Shown: positions 33,703 through 43,561 of the stretch, one piece after another
How the letters are laid out: each line of letters starts with the position of its first letter
How positions within the stretch are numbered: the stretch's first letter is position 1
DNA from: an uncultured Clostridia bacterium
GTDB taxonomy: Bacteria > Bacillota > Clostridia > UBA1381
DNA length: 64,000 nt
Direction: 5' to 3'
Assembly (NCBI GenBank): GCA_934476075.1
Contig: CAKSNH010000001.1
Coordinates: 186,001-250,000 of the forward strand
Notes under the pieces: generated by a model
Told to the model about the DNA's origin: nothing
The model's input: only the letters and a program-made list of their open reading frames with translations
Database searches by the model: none
Translations under genes and position numbers: made by a program

Positions 33703-35691
33703 ATGAACAGAATTTTTAAAAAAATTGCATTATCGTATATGTTTTGCATAATAGTAAGTATTTTTGTTGTCTTTGTTATGTCATTGACATCATTTTTGCT
33801 TGGCTCGGCTATTATCGGCTTAATCGGTTTAGTGTTTTGCGTTACGCTTTCTTTATACATATTTTTTGTGCGTCTTGCAAAACGCAGCGAAATGGATAAT
33901 TATTTAGATGAACTCGGCACAAACACCGCTCACAGCAATATTATCCCTACCATACCTATGCCGGCAGCCGTTATGCGTATTGACGGTATAATAATGTGGT
34001 ACAACCAAAGTTTCGGCGATATTTTCGGAGAAAATCTGTTTGATATTCCTATCGAAACAATAATAAAGGATTTGAAATGGTCTGAAATTCTAAAATCCAC
34101 CGACGATATTCACAGCGATATTACGTTTGAAAACCGTCATTACAAGGTTCTCGGCAATCTTATAAAAGATGCGGACACCGAAGAATTTTCCGCCGTACTT
34201 TATTTTCATGACTGCACCGAAACCGAAGAACTTGAACAAAAATATGAAAATGAACGTATAGATATGGCAATAATCAATATAGACAACTACGATGATTTGT
34301 CACAGCGTCTTGATGACAGCAAACGTCAGGAATGTCTGACACAGCTTGACAAGCTTATCACCGAATGGGTATCTCAAAGCGGAGGTTTCCGCCGGAGAAC
34401 CGACCGTGACCGCTATCTTGCACTTTTTGAACATCAATATCTGCAAAATTATATCGACAAAAAATTTGATGTTATCGACAAAGTGCGTGCAATCGGCGAA
34501 AGCGTCAAACAGCCTATCACAATCAGTATAGGTGTGGGCGTCGGCGGAACTATATCTCAAAATGACGAATATGCCCGTGCCGCTATCGACATGGTGCTTG
34601 GACGAGGCGGTGACCAAGCCGCAATAAAAGACTCCGTTCAATACAAATTCTATGGCGGTAAAACCAAAGAATACGAAAAAAGCACCCGTGTTAAAACCCG
34701 TGCATTCTCGTTTGCATTAAAGGATTTCATTCTTCATGCCGACAAAGTTATTTTAATGGGGCACAAAACCCCGGACTATGACTCATTCGGAGCAATGATG
34801 GGTTTGCAGCGTGCCGCACGTTCGCTGGGCAAACCGCCCTATATTCTGATTGACAACACAATCGGTATACAAAAGCTTATGGCGGAGGCAAGCACTATGC
34901 TTGAATACACCGACCTGTTCATTGATGCAACAACGGCACTTGAATTGGCGACAGACGATACGCTTCTTATTATTGTAGACACTCATCGTCCGTCACTGCT
35001 TGCGTGTGAGGAGCTTTTATCAAAAGTATCGAAAAAAATCCTTATCGACCACCACAGACGGAGCACCGATTTTGTTACAGGCTGCTCGCTTATTTATCAC
35101 GAGCCTTACGCATCGTCTACCTGCGAAATGACTACCGAAATATTGCAGTATATCGATGACGGCAGTAAAATGAACACATTCGAGGCTAAGGCTTTATATG
35201 TGGGTCTGTTGATGGATACGAAAAATTTTGTAATGAAAACAGGTGTGCGTACCTTTGAGGCGGCGTCTTATCTTCGCCGTTACGGTGTTGATACTATTTC
35301 TGTCAAGTCATTGTTTGACATTAACAAAGAGGACTATGACCACAAGGTAAACATAGTTAAACAATCGGAGCTTTTAAAAAACGGGGTTGCTATATCCATT
35401 TGTCCCGAAAAATTTTCAAATGTACGCATTATGTCGTCACAGGCGGCTGACGAAATGCTGTCTATCGACTCGGTAAAAGCATCATTCGTTATATTTGAGG
35501 AGGACAATTCCGTAGGAATAAGCGGACGTTCTCTCGGTGATATAAATGTACAAGTTATACTTGAAAAATTGGGCGGCGGCGGTCATCTCATGGTTGCCGG
35601 TGCTAAAATTACAGGCGGTATAAGCGTTGAGCAGGTTCGTGAAATGCTTATTTCTGCCATAGATGAATATTTTGAAGAAATTAAAAAATAA
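33703..35691 (+). CDS. gdpP: GdpP-like cyclic-di-AMP phosphodiesterase (DHH/DHHA1)
   Basis: 662 residues. Two membrane helices (residues 9-32 and 34-55), a PAS-like domain (IPMPAAVMRIDGIIMWYNQSF), a degenerate GGDEF domain (SGGFRRRTDRDRYLALFEH in place of GGDEF), then DHH (ILMGHKTPDYDSFGAMMGL; VDTHRPS; LIDHHRRS) and DHHA1 with GGGGH. This is the GdpP/YybT layout. The enzyme hydrolyses c-di-AMP, which controls osmolyte and wall balance. All DHH metal ligands appear present. AGGAGG precedes the ATG; rplI and dnaB follow as in Bacillus. Confidence 0.92.
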   Translation: MNRIFKKIALSYMFCIIVSIFVVFVMSLTSFLLGSAIIGLIGLVFCVTLSLYIFFVRLAKRSEMDNYLDELGTNTAHSNIIPTIPMPAAVMRIDGIIMWYNQSFGDIFGENLFDIPIETIIKDLKWSEILKSTDDIHSDITFENRHYKVLGNLIKDADTEEFSAVLYFHDCTETEELEQKYENERIDMAIINIDNYDDLSQRLDDSKRQECLTQLDKLITEWVSQSGGFRRRTDRDRYLALFEHQYLQNYIDKKFDVIDKVRAIGESVKQPITISIGVGVGGTISQNDEYARAAIDMVLGRGGDQAAIKDSVQYKFYGGKTKEYEKSTRVKTRAFSFALKDFILHADKVILMGHKTPDYDSFGAMMGLQRAARSLGKPPYILIDNTIGIQKLMAEASTMLEYTDLFIDATTALELATDDTLLIIVDTHRPSLLACEELLSKVSKKILIDHHRRSTDFVTGCSLIYHEPYASSTCEMTTEILQYIDDGSKMNTFEAKALYVGLLMDTKNFVMKTGVRTFEAASYLRRYGVDTISVKSLFDINKEDYDHKVNIVKQSELLKNGVAISICPEKFSNVRIMSSQAADEMLSIDSVKASFVIFEEDNSVGISGRSLGDINVQVILEKLGGGGHLMVAGAKITGGISVEQVREMLISAIDEYFEEIKK

Positions 35692-35706
35692 GGATTGGTG
35701 ATTACA

Positions 35707-36153
35707 ATGAAAGTTATATTATCAAAAGACGTAAAAGGTCAAGGCAAAAAAGGCGATTTGGTTGAAGTTTCAGACGGATACGCAAGAAACTTCCTATTGC
35801 CGAGAAAACTTGCAACAGAGGCTACAAAGGAAAATTTAAGCGTAATGAAAGGTCAGAAAGAGGCTGCCGATTACAGAAAGAAAAAGGAACTTGAAGAAGC
35901 ACAGGCAATCGCAAAACAAATTGCTGACATCAGCGTAAATCTTACCGCAAAATCGGGCGAAAACGGCAAATTATTCGGCTCTATCACAAGCAAGGATATT
36001 GCGGAAGAACTTGTCAAACAGCACCATATCAAGATTGACAAGAAAAAATTTGTACTTCACGACGGTATCAAAACTCTTGGTACAACCGAAGTTGAAATAA
36101 AAATCTATCCCGAAGTAACCGCAAAATTAAAGGTTAAAGTTACAGAGGCATAA
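35707..36153 (+). CDS. rplI: 50S ribosomal protein L9
   Basis: 148 residues: MKVILSKDVKGQGKKGDLVEVSDGYARNFL is the canonical L9 start, followed by the long helix and the C-terminal domain with GKLFGSITSKDIAEEL. The ATG at 35707 fits the family; a GTG four codons earlier is also in frame. It is 15 bases after the gdpP-like stop. Confidence 0.96.
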   Translation: MKVILSKDVKGQGKKGDLVEVSDGYARNFLLPRKLATEATKENLSVMKGQKEAADYRKKKELEEAQAIAKQIADISVNLTAKSGENGKLFGSITSKDIAEELVKQHHIKIDKKKFVLHDGIKTLGTTEVEIKIYPEVTAKLKVKVTEA

Positions 36154-36179
36154 TTTGTGCAGAAATGAGGTTTTTCTAA

Positions 36180-37592
36180 TTGGATAATTTTAATGATATT
36201 TCTGCGGATGTATATACCAATAACGATGTTCCCGTTGAGCCTAACTCATTTGAACAGCCTCAAACCCGTGAACTGCCGTACAGTCAGGAGGCGGAGCAGT
36301 CTGTTATAGGAAGTGTTTTAACCAGCACACAAAGCGTTGCACAATCAGCTGAAATTATAAAACCGAATGATTTCTATTTTGCCCAAAACCGTGAAATATA
36401 CAAGGTTGTAATGGAGCTTTTCAACGAAAACTCCCCTATCGACATTGTCACTGTTTCGGACAGATTAAGCCAAAAGGATAAATTAGAGGCGGTCGGCGAT
36501 ATTACCTATCTTTCCACCGCTGCGGCAAACGTTCCGACATCACGAAATATCACATATTATTCGCAGATTGTAAAGGAAAAATCTATTTTACGCCGATTGA
36601 TAAAATCGTCAAATGCTATCGCCGAAATGGCATACAACGGCAATGATAAAATAGAACGTATCCTGGAACAGTCCGAACAGCTTATATTCGACGTTTCATC
36701 GTCCCGTGAGCAGTCGGATATTGTTCCGATAAGCGATATTATGATGACGAGTTATGCCGAAATGGTTGAACATTCGCAGAATAAAGATACTATCACAGGT
36801 CTGCCTACCGGCTTTCATATTCTTGATAATCATATGTCTGGACTTCAAAACTCCGACCTTATTCTTATAGCCGGCAGACCGGGTATGGGTAAATCAAGTT
36901 TTGCGGTAAATATTGCGGAACACGTTGCTATCAACGAGCAGAAAACCGTTGCTATATTTAACTTAGAAATGTCAAAAAGTCAGCTTGTAAACCGTATAAT
37001 ATGCAGTCAGGCACTTGTCGACTCAAAAAAAGTACGTTCCGGTGATTTGGATATGACCGATTGGGAGCAGATAAGTGAGGTTGTAGACAAAGTAGCAACC
37101 GCACCATTGTATATTGACGATACCCCGTCAATCACCGTATCTGAAATACGTGCAAAATGCCGCCGTTTAAAGCAGACAAAAAATCTCAGTCTTGTGGTTA
37201 TCGACTATTTGCAGCTTATGCAGTCGAGCGGTCGTCCCGAAAGCAGACAACAGGAAATATCAGAGATTTCACGTTCCTTGAAAGTACTTGCAAAAGAGCT
37301 TAACATTCCTGTTATCACGCTTTCACAGCTATCCCGTGCGAGTGAATCGAGAAGTGACAAGCGTCCTATGCTTAGTGACCTTCGTGAATCGGGCGCTATC
37401 GAGCAGGACGCTGATATTGTAATGTTTTTGTATCGTGACGATTATTACAACAAGGACACCGAGGAAAAGAACATTGCCGAATGTATCATATCGAAGTTCC
37501 GTGGCGGTGAAACCACTACATTAAAACTGGGCTGGCAAGGTAAGTATACTAAATTTCTTAACCTTGATTTCAGCAATTCCGATGAACAGTGA
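36180..37592 (+). CDS. dnaB: Replicative DNA helicase DnaB
   Basis: 470 residues from a TTG start (GAGG 9 bases upstream). N-terminal collar domain (SQEAEQSVIGSVL; NSPIDIVTVSDRL), then the RecA-like motor with Walker A AGRPGMGKSSFA, Walker B LVVIDYLQLM and the arginine-finger region SEISRSLKVLAKELNIPVI through LSRASESR. It unwinds DNA at the replication fork. Its stop overlaps the next gene's ATG (TGATG). Confidence 0.95.
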   Translation: MDNFNDISADVYTNNDVPVEPNSFEQPQTRELPYSQEAEQSVIGSVLTSTQSVAQSAEIIKPNDFYFAQNREIYKVVMELFNENSPIDIVTVSDRLSQKDKLEAVGDITYLSTAAANVPTSRNITYYSQIVKEKSILRRLIKSSNAIAEMAYNGNDKIERILEQSEQLIFDVSSSREQSDIVPISDIMMTSYAEMVEHSQNKDTITGLPTGFHILDNHMSGLQNSDLILIAGRPGMGKSSFAVNIAEHVAINEQKTVAIFNLEMSKSQLVNRIICSQALVDSKKVRSGDLDMTDWEQISEVVDKVATAPLYIDDTPSITVSEIRAKCRRLKQTKNLSLVVIDYLQLMQSSGRPESRQQEISEISRSLKVLAKELNIPVITLSQLSRASESRSDKRPMLSDLRESGAIEQDADIVMFLYRDDYYNKDTEEKNIAECIISKFRGGETTTLKLGWQGKYTKFLNLDFSNSDEQ

Positions 37593-38959
37593 TGAATACG
37601 ATTAATATTATAAGAAATACAATAAAAACTCACAATTTAATATCGGACGGCGACAAAATAATTGTTGCATTATCGGGCGGAGCAGACTCGTCATGCCTTT
37701 TGCACACGCTCTATACTCTTTCGCATGAACTTAACATAACTCTTTATGTGGCACATATAAATCATAATCTGCGTAAAGAGGCAGACGCCGACCAGCATTT
37801 TGCCGAGCAATTCTGTGAAAAACTCGGTATTCCGTGCTATGTCAAATCTGCTGATGTCAGCGGTTTTGCAAAGGAGCATAAAATCTCCGAAGAAGATGCG
37901 GGCAGGCAAATCCGCTATGATTTTTTTGATGAATTATCGAAAGAACTGTGTGCAGACAAAATTGCAACCGCACACAATCAAAACGATTGTGCCGAAACTA
38001 TTTTGATGAACTTTATGCGTGGCAGCGGTTTATCGGGACTTTGCGGTATTCCTTATATGCGTGACGGCAAAATTATCCGTCCTATTTTGGATTTATCACG
38101 CAAGCAAATTGAGAATTACTGCACTGCACACCAAATTGATTTTGTGACCGACAAAACCAATTTTGAGCCGATTTACACACGCAACAAAATACGTTTGCAG
38201 CTTATCCCGTTCATTCGTGACAATTTCAATTCGTCATTCATTGAGCGAGTAACCGCAAATGCACACATTATATCCGATGACAACGATTTTCTGGAACAAT
38301 ACGCACGTTCCGCATACGAAAAATCCGTCCAGGAAATGTCCGAGAAATGCGTTGTTGATTTGAATATTTTTAAAAGCGAGCATATTGCCGTACAAAAGCG
38401 GATTTTGCTTGCCGTTCTGAAAAAAGTATACAAGACAAGTTACGGATTTTCGAGCAAATATATTAATGACTTACTGCTGCTTTCACAAAAAAATATTACG
38501 GGAAAAAGCATAAATCTGCCGCATGATATAACCGCAAAAAACGAATATAATACGCTTGTTATTTTTAAAAATAATACTCAATCTGTTATTTCAGAGAAAA
38601 AAATTATTTTCGGCGAAAATGAAATCAATAACGGCACATTGATTGCTGAACCTTGTGACCGTGCCGAAAAATCGGGCAAAAATACTATATATATAAAATA
38701 TGATTTGGCGGACGATTTGTATATCCGCTCACGTCAAAACGGCGATTTCTTCTGCCCTGTCGGCATGGACGGCAAAAAGAAATTAAAAGATTATTTTATA
38801 GACGAAAAAATTCCGTCCTCGGAAAGGGCAAATATACCATTGCTATCCTGCCGAAACGGTGATATTATATGGATAATAAATAAACGTGCCGACAGGCGAT
38901 TTATTGCACAGTCGGGTGAAAAATGTATAAAAATAACTTACAAAAGAAAGGAAATTTAA
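37592..38959 (+). CDS. tilS: tRNA(Ile)-lysidine synthase
   Basis: 455 residues. PP-loop IIVALSGGADSSCLLHTLY, the TAHNQNDCAETILMNFMRGSGLSGLCGI block, and a C-terminal TilS domain (RQNGDFFCPVGMDGKKKLKDYF). It makes lysidine at the wobble position of the AUA-reading isoleucine tRNA. Translation is coupled to dnaB by a one-base stop/start overlap. tilS-hpt-ftsH is a conserved Firmicutes order. Confidence 0.94.
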   Translation: MNTINIIRNTIKTHNLISDGDKIIVALSGGADSSCLLHTLYTLSHELNITLYVAHINHNLRKEADADQHFAEQFCEKLGIPCYVKSADVSGFAKEHKISEEDAGRQIRYDFFDELSKELCADKIATAHNQNDCAETILMNFMRGSGLSGLCGIPYMRDGKIIRPILDLSRKQIENYCTAHQIDFVTDKTNFEPIYTRNKIRLQLIPFIRDNFNSSFIERVTANAHIISDDNDFLEQYARSAYEKSVQEMSEKCVVDLNIFKSEHIAVQKRILLAVLKKVYKTSYGFSSKYINDLLLLSQKNITGKSINLPHDITAKNEYNTLVIFKNNTQSVISEKKIIFGENEINNGTLIAEPCDRAEKSGKNTIYIKYDLADDLYIRSRQNGDFFCPVGMDGKKKLKDYFIDEKIPSSERANIPLLSCRNGDIIWIINKRADRRFIAQSGEKCIKITYKRKEI

Positions 38960-38964
38960 AAATC

Positions 38965-39486
38965 ATGCATATCGACAAAACTTTATTTACAGCCGAAGAA
39001 TTGGCTGCAAAGACCGCTGAATTGGGCAAATTAATCAGTGAGGACTACAAAGACGAGGAAATATTGATGGTGTGCACGCTTCGTGGTGCAATAGTTTTCT
39101 TTGCCGACCTAATCCGTCAAATTTCATCGCCGTGTCAGATTGACTTTATCACAGCGTCAAGCTATGGTGACGCTACAATTTCATCGGGCAAGCTGAACAT
39201 AAAAAAAGATTTGGAAACGGATATTGAAGGCAAGCACGTAATTATCGTTGAAGATATTGTCGATTCGGGTATCACACTTTCCGCATTGAAGAAAATGCTG
39301 CTTTCAAGAAACCCTAAATCATTGAAAATATGTGCTATGCTAAGCAAACCGTCAAGACGTGTTTGCCCTGTCGATATTGACTACTGCGGATTTGAAATTC
39401 CCGACGAATTTGTTATCGGTTACGGACTTGACTATGCACAAAATTATCGTCAGCTGCCTTATATCGGTACTTTGGCTGAGGATTGA
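38965..39486 (+). CDS. hpt: Hypoxanthine phosphoribosyltransferase
   Basis: 173 residues from the ATG at 38965 (AAGGA upstream); 5 bases after tilS. PRPP motif VIIVEDIVDSGITLSAL, the N-terminal MVCTLRGAIVFFADLIRQI loop, and C-terminal VIGYGLDYAQNYRQLPYIG. It salvages hypoxanthine/guanine to IMP/GMP. Confidence 0.95.
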   Translation: MHIDKTLFTAEELAAKTAELGKLISEDYKDEEILMVCTLRGAIVFFADLIRQISSPCQIDFITASSYGDATISSGKLNIKKDLETDIEGKHVIIVEDIVDSGITLSALKKMLLSRNPKSLKICAMLSKPSRRVCPVDIDYCGFEIPDEFVIGYGLDYAQNYRQLPYIGTLAED

Positions 39487-39529
39487 TTTATAATGTTTGT
39501 CATAACGCAAATTTTAGCCCTAAAACGGC

Positions 39530-39558
39530 TTGAAATTTTACATAGATTATGATAATAT
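39530..39558 (+). promoter_or_regulatory. ftsH promoter
   Basis: TTGAAA, 17 bases and TAATAT, within the hpt-ftsH gap. Confidence 0.6.
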
Positions 39559-39617
39559 ATTTTTTATAGCATAAAATGGTACAGTAAATTTATATTATGC
39601 TAAAAGGAGGCTGTAAT

Positions 39618-41537
39618 TTGCAGAAAAAATTAAAAGGTTTTGGTATTTGGTTTGTGATACTGGCTGTATTTTTGGGGTTGTATCTCGTTATAAACAACTA
39701 TTTCCAGGAAACCAACAATCAAATTTATTCTGATTTAATTCGTGAAATTCACAACGGTGAAATTTCCAAAATTGTTGTAAATGACAGAAACGTCACCGCA
39801 TATATGCGTGACAATTCGGATAATACAAATGCGAAATCCGATAAAACTGCTCTGACATCATATGAAGTTGAAATACCGTCAATATCCGCTTTTTATGCCG
39901 ATGTCGGTGATGACATCAATAAACAGCTTGCAGACGGTACTTTGGAATATGAGGCAAAATACCGCAAATCGGTAACATGGCTTACATTCCTTACACCTGT
40001 ATTGGTTATAGTAATAGTAATGTTTGCGTGGATTTTCTTTATGCAGTCGGCAGGCAACAAAGCCAATACATTCACAAAAAGCCGTGCAAAACTCGGTATC
40101 GACAACAACAAAAAAGTCGGTTTTGACGATGTTGCCGGTGCTTATGAAGAAAAGAAAGAGCTTGCAGAACTTGTTGAATTTTTGAAAAATCCGCATAAAT
40201 TCACAGAACTTGGCGCAAGAATACCAAAGGGTGTGCTTTTGGTAGGTTCTCCCGGTACAGGTAAAACTTTGCTCGCTCGTGCGGTTGCCGGTGAGGCGGG
40301 TGTACCGTTCTTCTCAATCAGCGGTTCTGATTTTGTTGAACTTTATGTCGGCGTCGGTGCGTCGAGAGTAAGGGATTTGTTTGAACAGGCAAAGAAAAAC
40401 CGCCCTTGTATCATTTTCATCGACGAAATTGATGCTGTCGGCAGACGCAGAGGTGCAGGCATGGGCGGCGGTCACGATGAACGTGAACAGACCCTTAATC
40501 AGCTGCTTGTTGAAATGGACGGTTTCGGTGCAAACGAAGGCATTATTATGATTGCCGCAACCAACAGACCCGACATATTAGACCCTGCTCTGCTTCGTCC
40601 GGGACGTTTTGACAGACAGGTTGTTGTTGACGCTCCAGATGTAAAAGGCAGAGAAGAAATTCTTATGGTACATTCAAGAAAGAAACCTCTTGCCGATGAA
40701 GTAGATTTGAAGAAGATTGCCCGTGCTACCGTAGGTTACACAGGTGCAGACCTTGAAAATCTTTTGAACGAAGCAGCAATATTTGCCGCTCGCCGCAACA
40801 AGACAAAGATTGACAACAAGGATTTGGACGATGCAAACATCAAGGTTATGATGGGGGCGGAAAAACGCTCAAAAGTCATGACCGAAAAAGAAAAACGTCT
40901 GACAGCATACCATGAGGCAGGCCATGCGGTACTTGCACGTTTGGTTGATGAAACAAGAATTATACATCAAGTATCTATAATTCCTCGTGGGCGTGCCGGC
41001 GGTTTCACAATGGATTTGCCTTTGGAAGATAAATCATACACCGCAAAAAATGAAATGCTTGACAGAATTATCGTTCTTTTGGGCGGACGTGTTGCGGAGT
41101 ATCTTGTTCTTGATGACATAAGCACAGGTGCGTCAAGCGACATCAGACGTGCTACAAGTGTGGCACATCAAATGGTTGCAAAATACGGTATGAGCGATAA
41201 AATCGGTCCTATCTCCTATGATGATGACCAGGAGGTATTCTTAGGACGTGACTACGGACACTCAAAAGCGTACAGCGAACGCACCGCATCGGAAATTGAC
41301 GAGGAAGTCCGCCGTATTATTGACGTTCAGTACAATAAAACTATTGAACTTCTGCAAAATAACATGGATATTTTAGAGCGTGTCGCACAGGCACTGTTAA
41401 AATATGAAACTATTGATTCCGACCAGTTTAACGCAGCATTTGCGGGCGAACCCGTAATTGATAAATATGCCGAAAATTCAGCGGAAACAATAGATAATTC
41501 AGCAAAAACTGAGAATAATAAAACTGAAAATAACTAA
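39618..41537 (+). CDS. ftsH: ATP-dependent zinc metalloprotease FtsH
   Basis: 639 residues from a TTG at 39618; AAAGGAGG sits 7 bases before it, while the in-frame ATG at 39597 lies upstream of that site. Two membrane helices (FGIWFVILAVFLGLYLVI; LTFLTPVLVIVIVMFAWIFF), AAA domain with Walker A GSPGTGKTLLARAV and Walker B IIFIDEIDAVG, SRH NRPDILDPALLRPGRFDR, and the zinc site HEAGHAVL. It degrades misfolded membrane and short-lived cytosolic proteins. The Asn/Thr-rich tail is variable in the family. Confidence 0.96.
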   Translation: MQKKLKGFGIWFVILAVFLGLYLVINNYFQETNNQIYSDLIREIHNGEISKIVVNDRNVTAYMRDNSDNTNAKSDKTALTSYEVEIPSISAFYADVGDDINKQLADGTLEYEAKYRKSVTWLTFLTPVLVIVIVMFAWIFFMQSAGNKANTFTKSRAKLGIDNNKKVGFDDVAGAYEEKKELAELVEFLKNPHKFTELGARIPKGVLLVGSPGTGKTLLARAVAGEAGVPFFSISGSDFVELYVGVGASRVRDLFEQAKKNRPCIIFIDEIDAVGRRRGAGMGGGHDEREQTLNQLLVEMDGFGANEGIIMIAATNRPDILDPALLRPGRFDRQVVVDAPDVKGREEILMVHSRKKPLADEVDLKKIARATVGYTGADLENLLNEAAIFAARRNKTKIDNKDLDDANIKVMMGAEKRSKVMTEKEKRLTAYHEAGHAVLARLVDETRIIHQVSIIPRGRAGGFTMDLPLEDKSYTAKNEMLDRIIVLLGGRVAEYLVLDDISTGASSDIRRATSVAHQMVAKYGMSDKIGPISYDDDQEVFLGRDYGHSKAYSERTASEIDEEVRRIIDVQYNKTIELLQNNMDILERVAQALLKYETIDSDQFNAAFAGEPVIDKYAENSAETIDNSAKTENNKTENN

Positions 41538-41549
41538 GGAGAGATTACT

Positions 41550-41759
41550 ATGGCACAAAAAGTAACAAAAGACATGATTATCATGGATGTATTATCAATG
41601 AATCCCGACACTGCACAATTCTTCTTTGAAATTGGTATGCACTGCCTGGGCTGTCCTTCGGCAAGCGGCGAATCAATCGAAGACGCTTGTATGGTACACG
41701 GTGCTGACGTTGACAAGCTAATCAATGACATCAACACATTCCTTGCTAATCAAGAATAA
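41550..41759 (+). CDS. DUF1858 redox-disulfide domain protein
   Basis: 69 residues: VTKDMIIMDVLSMNPDTAQFF, then GMHCLGCPSASGESIEDACMVHG. The CxxC pair (CLGC) is the conserved feature of this small family, often linked to hybrid cluster proteins and nitrogen-oxide stress. It is 12 bases after ftsH with AAGGAGAG in between and ends at its own terminator. Confidence 0.85.
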   Translation: MAQKVTKDMIIMDVLSMNPDTAQFFFEIGMHCLGCPSASGESIEDACMVHGADVDKLINDINTFLANQE

Positions 41760-41776
41760 TAATTACGAACATCTAA

Positions 41777-41812
41777 GGGGAAAATATGATTTTGTGTCAT
41801 ATTTTCCTTTTG
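41777..41812 (+). terminator. Terminator after the DUF1858 gene
   Basis: GGAAAATATGA and TCATATTTTCC pair over 11 bp with a 7-base loop, followed by TTTT. Confidence 0.85.
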
Positions 41813-41846
41813 CTATATAAAAGATGCCGATAAGAGGTGCATTAAT

Positions 41847-42698
41847 ATGAAATTATTACCACAATTATTGCTTGTCAGTGCCGGACTTATTGCCGTAAAA
41901 GGTCTTGACACTCGTTTGGAGGTCACACAATACCAAGTAGTTTCGCACAAAATTCCGAAAGAATTTGACGGCTATAAAATAGTGCAGGTATCTGACTATC
42001 ACTGCGAGCATATTGCAGGTCTTACCAATGAAATTACAGAAGAAACCCCAGACATTATTGTTTCAACCGGCGACATGGTAAATGACTACGGAGAAATCAC
42101 TCCGGCTATCCGCTTTACAAAAAAGCTTGCCGAGATTGCTCCGCTTTATATGATTACCGGTAACCACGATGTATGGCGCAGCGACTACAAAGAATTGGTT
42201 GCCGAAAGCGAAAATGCCGGCGGTGTTTTTCTGAATGACGAAACAATCGAATTGGAGCGTGACGGTGCAAAAATCGCACTTTCGGGCATATCCGACCCGT
42301 TCGCACGCACAAAGGATAAAATTGCCGAGCATATCAGAAATTCGCTTGAAAAAATCAGCACATATGACGGTTTTCACATTGCCATGTTCCACAGAGCAAA
42401 TTGGCTCGATATGTTTAAGGGACAAGGCTTTGACTTGGTTTTATCGGGACATATGCACGGCGGTCAGATACGTCTGCCGGGACTTGGCGGTCTGCTGTCA
42501 CCGAAAACAAGTCTGCTGTCGGGCGGTAAAATATTATTCCCGCACTATTTCGGAGGTGTGTATCAGGATAACGATACAAAAATGATTGTCAGCCGTGGGT
42601 TGGGTAACCCTATGATTATCCCTCGCCTATTCAATCGTCCCGAATTGGTGGTAATCACACTAAAAAGCAAACAAGAACCGACCGATACGGATAATTAA
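41847..42698 (+). CDS. Membrane-anchored metallophosphoesterase (YkuE-like)
   Basis: 283 residues. A short N-terminal hydrophobic stretch (LLPQLLLVSAGLIAV), then calcineurin-like motifs in order: VSDYHCEH, STGDMVND, TGNHDVW, FHRANW and LSGHMHGGQIRLPG. This is the class that includes B. subtilis YkuE and UDP-diacylglucosamine hydrolase-like enzymes; the substrate is unknown. AGAGGTG precedes the ATG. A stem (42678-42706) spans the stop codon. Confidence 0.85.
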   Translation: MKLLPQLLLVSAGLIAVKGLDTRLEVTQYQVVSHKIPKEFDGYKIVQVSDYHCEHIAGLTNEITEETPDIIVSTGDMVNDYGEITPAIRFTKKLAEIAPLYMITGNHDVWRSDYKELVAESENAGGVFLNDETIELERDGAKIALSGISDPFARTKDKIAEHIRNSLEKISTYDGFHIAMFHRANWLDMFKGQGFDLVLSGHMHGGQIRLPGLGGLLSPKTSLLSGGKILFPHYFGGVYQDNDTKMIVSRGLGNPMIIPRLFNRPELVVITLKSKQEPTDTDN

Positions 42699-42706
42699 TC
42701 GGTCGG
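42678..42706 (+). repeat. Inverted repeat spanning the metallophosphoesterase stop codon
   Basis: CCGACCGA and TCGGTCGG, 8 bp, 13-base loop containing the TAA. No T tract follows, so it is a weak terminator at best. Confidence 0.45.
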
Positions 42707-42742
42707 CTGAATATATGCAAATACACAAAGGAGATTATTAAA

Positions 42743-43561
42743 ATGGCTAGATTATTAAAAAATATTTATACCTGTTTTCCCGGCGGAAAACACAAAGTTC
42801 TTACAATGAGCTATGATGACGGACAAATTCATGACCGCCGTATGGTTGAAATTTTCAACAAAAACGGCATTAAGGGTACATTCCACATCAATTCCGGTCT
42901 TATTGACTGGCGTGAAGAAAAAGTACCTCTTTCAGAAATGAAGGAATTGTACAAAGGGCATGAAGTTGCCGCACATACATACACACACCCTACAATCGAG
43001 CGCTGTCCGCTTGACCAAGTGGTTCAACAAATTATTGAGGACAGAAAAATCCTTGAAGATGCTGTTGGCTATCCTGTTCGTGGTCTTTCATATCCTAACG
43101 GTTCATTGAGCGACGATATAAAGAAATTACTTCCGTCGGTAGGTATCGAGTATTCCCGTGTTGTCGGCAGCAAGCAGAATTTCAGCTTGCCTCGTGACTA
43201 TTATGAATGGCAGGCAACCTGTCACCACAACACCAATCTTATGCAGCTGGGACAACAATTCGTAGACCTTTTCAAAACACAATATCTGTACATGATGTAC
43301 GTTTGGGGTCATAGTTTTGAATTTGCAAGAGATAATAACTGGGAACTGCTTGAAAACTTCTGCGAATTGGTCGGCAATCGTGACGATATTTGGTATGCTA
43401 CAAACATTGAAATTGTGGACTATATGAATGCCGCTAAAAATCTAAAATACGGTGTTAAAGGCGATATGGTATATAATCCGTCCGCAATACCTGTATGGAT
43501 TGCCGTTGACGGTAAATCATATAAGATTAACGGCGGTGCTATGGTACATTTTGATGACTGA
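42743..43561 (+). CDS. Polysaccharide deacetylase (carbohydrate esterase 4) family protein
   Basis: 272 residues, no signal peptide. NodB-type motifs: TMSYDDGQIHDRRMVEIF with the catalytic Asp pair, GTFHINSG, and the metal site HEVAAHTYTHPTIER (HxxxH). Lack of a secretion signal suggests a cytoplasmic substrate or a non-peptidoglycan sugar. AGGAG precedes the ATG. Its stop overlaps the next gene by 8 bases. Confidence 0.85.
   Translation: MARLLKNIYTCFPGGKHKVLTMSYDDGQIHDRRMVEIFNKNGIKGTFHINSGLIDWREEKVPLSEMKELYKGHEVAAHTYTHPTIERCPLDQVVQQIIEDRKILEDAVGYPVRGLSYPNGSLSDDIKKLLPSVGIEYSRVVGSKQNFSLPRDYYEWQATCHHNTNLMQLGQQFVDLFKTQYLYMMYVWGHSFEFARDNNWELLENFCELVGNRDDIWYATNIEIVDYMNAAKNLKYGVKGDMVYNPSAIPVWIAVDGKSYKINGGAMVHFDD

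Noticed and set aside
39597..39617. ftsH starting at the ATG at 39597
   Set aside because: That ATG precedes the AAAGGAGG site; the TTG at 39618 is correctly spaced.
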